Assembly: GCA_017848855.1 (NCBI GenBank)
Contig: JAFIHF010000034.1
Location: 44,793 to 108,792 of the forward strand
Length of the DNA stretch: 64,000 bases
Direction of reading: 5' to 3'
DNA from: Rhodanobacter denitrificans
GTDB lineage: Bacteria > Pseudomonadota > Gammaproteobacteria > Xanthomonadales > Rhodanobacteraceae
The position numbers were made by a program, and so were the translations under genes. This document shows positions 53,472 through 64,000 of this stretch, in pieces; within the stretch, counting starts at the first letter, position 1, and each line of letters opens with the position of its first letter. The notes below the pieces were generated by a model. The model saw only the letters and a list, made by a program, of their open reading frames with translations. It had not been told where the DNA came from and did no database searches.

Positions 53472-54846
53472 GGGGCGGCAGCATGCCGCCCATCCCGCCC
53501 ATGCCCTTCAGTGCGCCGCTCATCTGCCGCAGCAGGCCCTTGCCGCCGCCCTTGGAGAGCTTGGACATCATCTTCTCCATCTGCATGTACTGCTTGAGCA
53601 GGCGGTTGACGTCGGCGGGCTGGGTGCCGGAGCCCTTGGCCACGCGGGCGCGACGCGAGCCGTTCAGGGTGTCGGGGTGGCGGCGTTCCTTCGGCGTCAT
53701 CGAGCCGATGATCGCCACCATGCGCTTGATCTCGCCGTCGTTGACCTTGGACTTCACGCTGTCGGGCAGGCTGGAGACGCCGGGCAGCTTGTCCATCAGG
53801 CCGGCGAGGCCGCCCATGTTGTTCATCTGTTCGAGCTGGTCGCGCATGTCGTTCAAGTCGAAGCGCTTGCCCTTCATCACCTTCTGGGCGAGCTTCTGCG
53901 CCTTCTCCTGGTCGACCTTGCGCTCGACCTCCTCGACCAGCGACAGCACGTCGCCCATGCCGAGGATGCGCTGCGCCACGCGATCCGGGTGGAACGGCTC
54001 CAGCGCATCGGTCTTCTCGCCGGCACCGAGGAACTTGATCGGCCGGCCGGTGACGTAGCGCACCGACAGCGCCGCGCCGCCGCGGGCGTCGCCGTCGGTC
54101 TTGGTCAGTACCACGCCGGTGAGCGGCAGCGCGTCGCTGAACGCCTTGGCGGTGGTGGCGGCGTCCTGGCCGGTCATCGAGTCGACCACGAACAGCGTTT
54201 CGACCGGCGCGATCGCGGCGTGCAGCGCCTTGATCTCGGCCATCATCGCCTCGTCCACGTGCAGGCGGCCGGCGGTATCGACCAGCAGCACGTCGACCAC
54301 CTCGCGGCGGGCGGCGAGGATCGCGTTCTTCGCGATCTCGACCGGATCCTGCCCGGCCTCGGACGGGAAGAACTTCACGCCGACCTGTTCGGCCAGCGTG
54401 CGCAGCTGCTCGATGGCGGCCGGACGGTAGACGTCGCAGCTCACCACCATCACCTTTTTCTTCTTGCGCTCGGTGAGCAGGCGCGCCAGCTTGGCCACCG
54501 TGGTGGTCTTGCCCGCGCCCTGCAGGCCGGCCATCAGCACCACCGCGGGCGGCGTCACCGCGAGGTTCAACTCGCTGTTGGCGGTGCCCATCACCGTGGT
54601 CAGCTCGTCGCTGACCACCTTCACCAGCGCCTGGCCCGGCGACAGGCTCTTCATCACGTCCTGGCCGACCGCGCGCACCTTCACGCGCTGGATCAGCGCC
54701 TGCACCACCGGCAGCGCCACGTCGGCCTCCAGCAGCGCGATGCGCACCTCGCGCAGGGCCTCGCGGATGTTTTCCTCGGTCAGCCGGCCGCGGCCGCGCA
54801 GGCGGTTGACGGTGGCGGACAGGCGTTGGCTGAGCGATTCGAACAT
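53467..54846 (-). CDS. ffh: Signal recognition particle protein Ffh
   Basis: 459 residues. N domain, G domain with GLQGAGKTTTVAKLA, DVYRPAAIEQL, VLLVDTAGRL, LTKTDGDARGGAAL, and methionine-rich M domain (MRDQLEQMNNMGGLAGLMDKLPG; C-terminal MEKMMSKLSKGGGKGLLRQMSG). Binds 4.5S RNA and targets membrane proteins. The last coding bases are part of a hairpin array. Divergently, the ccsA/ypjD-like gene lies about 2.4 kb away rather than adjacent. Confidence 0.97.
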   Translation of the reverse strand: MFESLSQRLSATVNRLRGRGRLTEENIREALREVRIALLEADVALPVVQALIQRVKVRAVGQDVMKSLSPGQALVKVVSDELTTVMGTANSELNLAVTPPAVVLMAGLQGAGKTTTVAKLARLLTERKKKKVMVVSCDVYRPAAIEQLRTLAEQVGVKFFPSEAGQDPVEIAKNAILAARREVVDVLLVDTAGRLHVDEAMMAEIKALHAAIAPVETLFVVDSMTGQDAATTAKAFSDALPLTGVVLTKTDGDARGGAALSVRYVTGRPIKFLGAGEKTDALEPFHPDRVAQRILGMGDVLSLVEEVERKVDQEKAQKLAQKVMKGKRFDLNDMRDQLEQMNNMGGLAGLMDKLPGVSSLPDSVKSKVNDGEIKRMVAIIGSMTPKERRHPDTLNGSRRARVAKGSGTQPADVNRLLKQYMQMEKMMSKLSKGGGKGLLRQMSGALKGMGGMGGMLPPR

Positions 54847-54897
54847 GGGCGCGGCATCAGTCGGTATGAGCGAACGGGTGATTATAACCGAGGCCGC

Positions 54898-56235
54898 TCA
54901 GCGCGCCGGCTGCGCCTTCACCCAGGCCGCGATGTCGCCGATCACCTGCGCATCCACGTGGGCCGGCGCCTGGTAATCGGCCACCGTGCCGGTCTTGCCC
55001 GCCGGCATGAACAGGTGGCTGAGGCCGGGATACAGGTGAAAGTCCGTGTGCGGCCGCCCCGCCAGCGCCTGCTGCCAGCGCGCGAAATCCAGCGTGGGCG
55101 AGATCTGGAAATCGCTGCCGCCCTGCAGGATCAGCAACGGCATCGGCAGCGCCTTCGCCGCCTCCACCGGATGGACCTCGTGCAGGCTCAGCCAGTAGCG
55201 CTGCGGCAGGCCGCCGAACGAGCCCGCCGGCGGATGCCGCGGATCGGCCGTGGCCAGCAGTTTCCGCTCGGCCGCGATGGCCTGCTCGCCGGCCGCGATC
55301 TGCGCCGCCGTCTCGTGGCCGCGCTGGCCCTGCTCGCGCACCTGCTGGGCCGACACATCCAGCAAGGGCCGCGCCGGCGCCGCCAGCAGGATCAGCCCGG
55401 CCAGTTGCGGATCGCGCTGGCCGATACGCGGCGCCAGCATCGCGCCCAGGCTGTGGCCGAGCACGAACACGCGCCGCGGATCGATGCCGGGCTGCTGCGC
55501 CAGCAGGCGCGCGGCGGCGAGCGCGTCGTCGGTCACCTCGTCGTCCACGGTAAAGGCCTGTGTGTCGATCTGCGCGGCGTGGGCATACGTGCGCTTGTCG
55601 TAACGCAACGTAGCCACGCCGGCCTTGGCCAGGCCCGCGGCGAGATCGCGGAACGGCTTGTTCGGGTCGATTGTCTCGTCCCGGTCGTGCGGCCCGGAAC
55701 CGGCCACCAGCAGCACCGCCGGAAACGGTCCCTTGCCCTCGGGCAGGGTCAGCGTGCCCGGCAACGGCCCCAGCGGCGAAGGCACCGGCAAGGCCCGCGA
55801 CGCCGCGCTGGCGATCGCCGGCTCCGGCGCGGCAGTCGCGGCTTGCACCGAAGCCGCCGGCACCACGCGGAAGCCGTCGATGCGATCCTGCGCATCGCAG
55901 TGGATGACCGCCGCCAGCGGCGTGCCGGAGAACTCCATCCGCGCCACCAGCGCTTCCTGCCCGCCCAGCGATTGCGGCGCCAGGGCGCCCAGCGACTTGA
56001 AGCTGCCGGCCTGCGCCTGCAGCTGGCCCCAGACCTGGCGCAGCATGTCGGGCGTGAGCTTGCCGGCTATCACCGGCGAGAAATCCTTGCCCACCTGGTC
56101 GTAATGTCCCTGCGTCCACGCCACCAGCGCCGCTTGCCCGTGGGTGCGGCAGGCGTCGGTCGCCTTCGCCACCACGGGTGCGGCCAGCGTCAGGCCCAGC
56201 AGCGCGGTCATTACGCTCTTTGCTCGATTGACCAT
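54898..56235 (-). CDS. Exported alpha/beta hydrolase with N-terminal DUF3887-like domain
   Basis: 445 residues. Signal peptide 1-23 (MTALLGLTLAAPVVA-K). Residues 30-125 form a small domain (AWTQGHYDQVGKDFSPVIAGKLTPDMLRQVWGQLQAQAGSFKSLG) as in DUF3887 proteins. Alpha/beta hydrolase from about 160: oxyanion region LLVAGSGPHDRDET, nucleophile elbow GHSLGAMLAP, acid in ILQGGSDFQISP and His in YPGLSHLFMP. Related to secreted dienelactone-hydrolase-like esterases. Substrate unknown. Confidence 0.82.
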   Translation of the reverse strand: MVNRAKSVMTALLGLTLAAPVVAKATDACRTHGQAALVAWTQGHYDQVGKDFSPVIAGKLTPDMLRQVWGQLQAQAGSFKSLGALAPQSLGGQEALVARMEFSGTPLAAVIHCDAQDRIDGFRVVPAASVQAATAAPEPAIASAASRALPVPSPLGPLPGTLTLPEGKGPFPAVLLVAGSGPHDRDETIDPNKPFRDLAAGLAKAGVATLRYDKRTYAHAAQIDTQAFTVDDEVTDDALAAARLLAQQPGIDPRRVFVLGHSLGAMLAPRIGQRDPQLAGLILLAAPARPLLDVSAQQVREQGQRGHETAAQIAAGEQAIAAERKLLATADPRHPPAGSFGGLPQRYWLSLHEVHPVEAAKALPMPLLILQGGSDFQISPTLDFARWQQALAGRPHTDFHLYPGLSHLFMPAGKTGTVADYQAPAHVDAQVIGDIAAWVKAQPAR

Positions 56236-56251
56236 GTCTCAACCCTCCCGA

Positions 56252-56896
56252 TCAGCGGCTGCCTTCCAACCGCAGGTGGACGTAGTACGAATATGCCGCT
56301 GCAATCAGCCATACCGCTGCCAGCACGATCAGCAGCAACCAGGGCGCGGGATCGGCCAAGGCGATGAGCACTACCGCCAAGCCGCCGAGCATGAACAACC
56401 GGCCGCCGAAGCGGTGCGTCTGCTCCCACACCACGTCGCTGGCCAGCGTCCACGGCGTGCGGATGCCGATGAAGAAGTTGCGCCGCAGCTTGCCCATGTA
56501 GTTGCCGAGCAGCAGGTACAGCACGCCGGCCGCCAGCATGACGATGGTCGGCATCGATACGGCATAGCCGGCCCCGGACAGCAAGATGCCGAGGCTGGCG
56601 ACCAGCACGAAGCCCTGCATGGCCAGCATCAGCACGCCCCACACACCTTCGAACCGCCTGATCGCGAACTGGCGCGGCGAAACTGCCGGCAGCACCACGG
56701 AAAGCAGCACGAGACCAAGCACACCCAGTGCCGGGAATGCAGCCGCCCAGAAACGCGACGTGACGCCGTCGACGTGGTTGTGCATGTCCCAGTGCGTCGG
56801 TACCGCCGCCGGCAGTTGCGGGTACAACCATGCGCCGGCGGCCACCGCCACCGCGACGAAGGCCGCGGACACCAGCAGGTTGCGATGCAGTTTCAT
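56252..56896 (-). CDS. SdpI-family membrane protein
   Basis: 214 residues, about six membrane helices. DUF1648-type start (LYPQLPAAVPTHWDMHNHVDG) and SdpI core LGNYMGKLRRNFFIGIRTPWTLASDVVWEQTHRFGGRLF. In Bacillus, SdpI is both immunity protein against the SdpC toxin and signal for its partner repressor SdpR. The ATG overlaps the stop of the ArsR-like gene (ATGA), giving the same sdpR-sdpI pair. No SdpC-like toxin gene is visible in the window. Confidence 0.88.
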   Translation of the reverse strand: MKLHRNLLVSAAFVAVAVAAGAWLYPQLPAAVPTHWDMHNHVDGVTSRFWAAAFPALGVLGLVLLSVVLPAVSPRQFAIRRFEGVWGVLMLAMQGFVLVASLGILLSGAGYAVSMPTIVMLAAGVLYLLLGNYMGKLRRNFFIGIRTPWTLASDVVWEQTHRFGGRLFMLGGLAVVLIALADPAPWLLLIVLAAVWLIAAAYSYYVHLRLEGSR

Positions 56897-57180
56897 CGTT
56901 TGCCTCCATGACTCCCGATCGACGGAAACAGGTCCAGCACCATGCGCGTGAAGTCCTCCATCACGGTGCTGTTGAGCGAGTAGACGATGTACTGGCCCTG
57001 TCGCTCGGTGCGTACCAGGTCGGCGTGCTTGAGTACCGCGAAGTGGTGTGACAGCGAGGCCGGCGTGATGTCGAACGCCGCGCCGATCTCGCCGGCGCTC
57101 AGCGCGCCGCCCTGCAGGCGCTTGAGGATCGCGCGCCGGGTGGGATCGGCCAGCGCCTTGAACACTTCCTGCTGCTTCAT
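56893..57180 (-). CDS. ArsR-family repressor (SdpR-like)
   Basis: 95 residues from ATG at 57180 (GAGG upstream; an ATG at 57207 would add nine). Winged helix: VFKALADPTRRAILKRLQGGALSAGEIGAAFDITPASLSHHFAVLKHADLVRTERQGQYIVYSLN. No metal-binding cysteines, so not an arsenic/zinc sensor; matches the autorepressor SdpR type. Coupled to sdpI. A perfect 10-bp inverted repeat upstream (57208-57235) is the likely operator. Confidence 0.88.
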   Translation of the reverse strand: MKQQEVFKALADPTRRAILKRLQGGALSAGEIGAAFDITPASLSHHFAVLKHADLVRTERQGQYIVYSLNSTVMEDFTRMVLDLFPSIGSHGGKR

Positions 57181-57207
57181 CTGCCTCGCCGTACCCGATA
57201 CGCGCAT

Positions 57208-57235
57208 CGATATTTAGGCAAACATCTAAATATCG
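57208..57235. promoter_or_regulatory. Candidate operator of the sdpR-sdpI pair
   Basis: CGATATTTAG-N8-CTAAATATCG, a perfect 10-bp inverted repeat, strongly AT-rich in a GC-rich setting, 28 bases upstream of the repressor ATG and 65 upstream of the divergent ypjD-like gene. Confidence 0.7.
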
Positions 57236-57299
57236 CCAGTGACGGAAGTCACGCCCCGTCGTTCACGCATACCGCAGCCCTGTGCGAAACTCGTCTGCC

Positions 57300-58097
57300 A
57301 TGTCGCTCGTCCTGCCTTCCATCCTCGCCATCGTGTGCTACCTCGGCGGCGCCAGCCTGCTGGCAGCGCCGCTCACCGGCTGCCCGCGCGCACCGCAGCG
57401 GCTCGGGCTGTCCATTGCCACGCTGGCCGTGCTGCTGCACGTCGCGGTACTGCTGGGCGCGCACGGCGGGCGGCTGGACCTGCATTTCTTCGCCGCGCTG
57501 TCGCTGGTGGCCTGCGTGGTGGCGGCGCTGACCCTGCTGGTGAACCTGTCGCGACCGGTGGCCGGGCTGGGCGTGATCGTGTTTCCGCTGGCGGCGCTGC
57601 TGCTGGCGCTGGACGCGTTCCTCGCGCCGCCGACCACGCCGAACCCGCTGGACTGGCAGATCAGCCTGCACGTGGCGATCGCCCTGCTCGGCTACAGCCT
57701 GCTGTCGATCGCCGCACTGGTGGCGGTGCTGCTGGCGGTGCAGGAGCGCGCGCTGCGCATGCACCGCCCGATCCGGCTGATGCGCGCGCTGCCGCCGCTG
57801 GTGCAGACCGAGTCGCTGCTGTTCCGCCTGATCGGCGCCGGCTTCGCCCTGCTCACATTGACCCTGCTGAGCGGCGCGCTGTTCATCCAGAACATCCGTG
57901 CCCAGCACCTGATTCATACCACCGTGCTCAGCGTGCTGGCCTGGTTGATCTTCGGCGTGCTGCTGTGGGGTCGCTGGAAGCACGGCTGGCGCGGGCGCAG
58001 CGCGGTGAACCTGTGCTTGATCGGCATGGTCGTGCTGCTCTTGGCCTTCTTCGGCAGCAAGGCGGTGCTGGAGCTGGTGCTGCACCGGGGCGTGTAA
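57300..58097 (+). CDS. CcsA/YpjD-like cytochrome c assembly family membrane protein
   Basis: 265 residues, eight membrane helices. Conserved histidines in the family positions: LDWQISLHVAIALLGYSLLSIAAL and LIHTTVLSVLAWLIFGVLLWGRW; also the acidic/aromatic loop PPTTPNPL. Similar in design to CcsA, HemX and E. coli YpjD, which is encoded near ffh; here ffh is about 2.5 kb away with sdpRI and a hydrolase between. Role as heme handling protein is inferred. ATG at 57300. Confidence 0.82.
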   Translation: MSLVLPSILAIVCYLGGASLLAAPLTGCPRAPQRLGLSIATLAVLLHVAVLLGAHGGRLDLHFFAALSLVACVVAALTLLVNLSRPVAGLGVIVFPLAALLLALDAFLAPPTTPNPLDWQISLHVAIALLGYSLLSIAALVAVLLAVQERALRMHRPIRLMRALPPLVQTESLLFRLIGAGFALLTLTLLSGALFIQNIRAQHLIHTTVLSVLAWLIFGVLLWGRWKHGWRGRSAVNLCLIGMVVLLLAFFGSKAVLELVLHRGV

Positions 58098-58098
58098 C

Positions 58099-58130
58099 GG
58101 GACTCGGGACTCGGGACTCGGGACTCGGGA
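58099..58130. repeat. GGGACTC heptanucleotide tandem repeat
   Basis: Four tandem copies of GGGACTC plus GGGA, starting one base after the ypjD-like stop. Larger array at 59245-59290 on the other side of obgE, and a two-copy form at 26023-26036. Confidence 0.9.
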
Positions 58131-58147
58131 AAAGCGTACGGCGGCGC

Positions 58148-59524
<1,377 letters not shown>

Positions 59525-59782
59525 TCAGGCTTTCACGACGCTGACGAAGCGGCGGCTGTGCTCGCCGCGGGTCTTGAACTCCACCTTGCCGTCCACCAGG
59601 GCGAACAGGGTGTGGTCGCGGCCGAGGCCCACGCCGGTGCCGGCATGGAACTGGGTGCCGCGCTGACGCACGATGATGTTGCCGGCCTCGACGGCCTGGC
59701 CGCCGTACACCTTCACGCCCAGGTACTTCGGGTTGGAGTCGCGACCGTTGCGGGACGAACCTACGCCTTTTTTGTGTGCCAT
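59525..59782 (-). CDS. rpmA: 50S ribosomal protein L27
   Basis: 85 residues. [42 protein letters not shown] is unmistakable; the N-terminus reaches the peptidyl-transferase centre and needs no processing here. Twenty bases behind rplU. Ends ahead of an intrinsic terminator. Confidence 0.97.
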   Translation of the reverse strand: MAHKKGVGSSRNGRDSNPKYLGVKVYGGQAVEAGNIIVRQRGTQFHAGTGVGLGRDHTLFALVDGKVEFKTRGEHSRRFVSVVKA

Positions 59783-59802
59783 GACTGTTTACTCCGGCTG
59801 TA

Positions 59803-60117
59803 TCAGGCGTTGATGCCCGTGATCTCGACTTCGGTGAAGTGCTGGCGATGGCCCTGCTGCTTCTTGAAGTGCTTGCGGCGGCGGAACTTGACGATGCGCA
59901 CCTTGTCGGCGCGGCCGTGCTTGCGCACGGTGGCGGACACGGTGGCGCCGGCCACGGTCGGCGCGCCGACGGTGATCGACTCGCCTTCGCCGACCAGCAG
60001 CACCTGGTCGAACTTCACGGCGGCGCCTTCTTCGGCGTCCAGCAGCTCCACGCGCAGGACGTCGCCCTGCTGCACGCGGTACTGCTTGCCGCCGGTCTTG
60101 ATGACTGCGTAACTCAT
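59803..60117 (-). CDS. rplU: 50S ribosomal protein L21
   Basis: 104 residues. [24 protein letters not shown] start and [27 protein letters not shown] end are canonical. First gene of rplU-rpmA, divergent from uvrA across 202 bases. Confidence 0.97.
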   Translation of the reverse strand: MSYAVIKTGGKQYRVQQGDVLRVELLDAEEGAAVKFDQVLLVGEGESITVGAPTVAGATVSATVRKHGRADKVRIVKFRRRKHFKKQQGHRQHFTEVEITGINA

Positions 60118-60319
60118 GGGAATATCCCTTCTGTCGTTATTCTCTTGGGTGCCGTCGCGGCCTTTCGGGCCGGACGAACCGCGGATTGTAGCCAGCCGGC
60201 GGGGCGCTGGTCAAATCCTGACCAGCCGGGGAAGCGCGGGCCCGGCGCACGCCCTGCATCGGGCAATAACTGACCTGCCCGGTTTGATATAGTTCGCTTT
60301 TCCCCTTGCGACCCCACGC

Positions 60320-63240
<2,921 letters not shown>

Positions 63241-63244
<4 letters not shown>

Positions 63245-63750
63245 GCAAGCCCAGCAGCGAAACACCCAAGCCCCCGCGCCGCCGCAAGAAGGCGGCCGCC
63301 GAAGCGACCGACGTCACGCCACCGGCTACGTCTCCCGCGCCGGCCGATGCCGCACCACGCCCGCTGTTCGTCGCCGAACTCGCCGCACGCTGGCGCGACC
63401 TCGACGCCTTCAACCACGTCAACAACTCGAACTACCTCACCTACCTGGAGGAAGCGCGGCTGCAGTGGCTGAAACACGTGCCCGGCCCGTGGTTCGACGA
63501 ACACAGCATGCCGGTGATGGCCGCCGCCCAGCTCAACTACCGCCGCCCGATCGAATGGCCGGCGCAACTGCACGTGCAGCTCTACTGCGAACGCATCGGC
63601 AACAGCTCGATGACCATCGCGCACCGCCTCGTGGACGCCCGCGACGCCGGCGTCCTGTACTGCGACGGCCACGTGGTATTGGTGTGGATGGACCCGGCCA
63701 CCGGCAAGCCGGTGCCGCTGCCGGCGGCGATTCGCGACGCGGTCGGCTGA
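63241..63750 (+). CDS. Acyl-CoA thioesterase, 4HBT hotdog family
   Basis: 169 residues; the ATG overlaps the uvrA stop (ATGA). N-terminal 40 residues are Pro/Lys/Ala-rich and probably disordered. Hotdog domain follows: [32 protein letters not shown], where the D-x-x-x-H-V-N-N-x-x-Y motif holds the catalytic aspartate, then [18 protein letters not shown] and [24 protein letters not shown]. YbgC-type specificity is possible but not determined. Why it is coupled to uvrA is unclear. Confidence 0.85.
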
Positions 63751-63763
63751 CGCGCTTATCCTC

Positions 63764-64000
63764 TCTCCCACTTGCAGGGAGGTTTTTTGCTCTCGCGCTA
63801 TCGCAAGCGACAGAGCGGTTTCGGTCGCCTGCCGCAAGGAACAAGGCGGTTTCGGTCGCCTGCCGGCGCCCGAGTTCCTTCTCTTTGCTGGCCCACGCCA
63901 CCGCAGGAGCGGTGGCGAACGGCGAAGCCGGCCCGAAGGGCGGAGGGCAGGATGCCCGGAGTCAAGAGAAGTAACCAAGAGAAATGGCCTGTTCAATCCG
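63764..64000. repeat. Dispersed repeat block at the window end
   Basis: Contains two copies of GCGGTTTCGGTCGCCTGCCG, then CTTCTCTTTGCTGGCCCACG, the CAGGAG hairpin at 63896-63917 (arms CGCCACCG/CGGTGGCG), GAAGCCGGCCCGAAGGGCGG and finally AGAGAAGTAACCAAGAGAAA. It matches the block at 41228-41350 directly and the one at 41735-41845 in inverted orientation. The block continues out of the window. Confidence 0.85.

Noticed and set aside
60118-60319. LexA box or clear promoter ahead of uvrA
   Set aside because: A TATAGT hexamer exists at 60288-60293, but there is no -35 at correct spacing and no CTG-N10-CAG palindrome at a sensible place.

Overview
The window is GC-rich, densely packed chromosomal DNA of a gammaproteobacterium, most likely of the Xanthomonadales (Lysobacterales), Rhodanobacteraceae side (Rhodanobacter/Dyella-like). 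This is inferred from the gene set (AmgK/MurU cell-wall recycling, FimX, an Rrf2-led SUF operon, NAD-type isocitrate dehydrogenase, lpxO/lpxH, FolE2) and from the many short palindromic repeats typical of that order. No rRNA, tRNA, CRISPR array, prophage or transposase gene was seen.

Layout. 1-5,100: end of a GIY-YIG protein, thiD, lpxO-like lipid A hydroxylase, a phosphoglycerol-transferase-like membrane enzyme, an AhpD-like protein. 5,100-8,900: NAD isocitrate dehydrogenase, an AhpD-like gene with glutaredoxin, a BepA-like periplasmic protease. 8,999-17,101: phosphate/polyphosphate block phoB-phoR-ppk ... ppx, split by a small accessory insert holding two toxin-antitoxin pairs and a secreted protein. 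17,352-19,606: periplasmic cyclophilin, lpxH, fatty-acid/sterol hydroxylase. 19,904-25,384: SUF iron-sulfur operon (Rrf2 regulator-sufB-sufC-sufD-sufS). 25,678-27,448: glnK-amtB behind a sigma-54 promoter. 27,475-30,689: a heme-copper oxidoreductase operon (CuA subunit II, subunit I, SCO, membrane protein) that looks like a B-family nitric oxide reductase (sNOR) rather than an oxygen-reducing oxidase. 30,877-33,018: amgK and murU. 33,037-36,086: winged-helix/TPR regulator divergent from a secreted protein. 36,375-41,157: tgt-yajC-secD-secF. 42,004-46,957: folE2, a degenerate squalene/phytoene-synthase-fold protein, a HAD phosphatase (probably mupP), ubiG, a YciI-like protein, mtaD. 47,172-51,050: efp divergent from epmB, then fimX. 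51,131-54,846: rpsP-rimM-trmD-rplS and ffh. 54,898-59,218: alpha/beta hydrolase, sdpR-sdpI-like pair, ccsA/ypjD-like gene, obgE. 59,525-63,750: rplU-rpmA, uvrA, thioesterase.

How the parts connect. AmgK, MurU and the HAD phosphatase next to ubiG together would form the MupP-AmgK-MurU route returning MurNAc to UDP-MurNAc. EpmB modifies EF-P across a divergent promoter region. PhoB/PhoR, Ppk and Ppx control and turn over polyphosphate. GlnK would gate AmtB.

The most unusual non-coding signal is the dispersed hairpins. Several families keep a fixed short core (ATCCAT/ATGGAT, CAGGAG, or CTCTCCC...GGGAGAG arms) while the rest of the stem changes with compensating bases. They form dense arrays next to ffh and between secD and secF, and in two genes (lpxH, sufD) the stop codon lies inside a GTAGGAGCG-type repeat.
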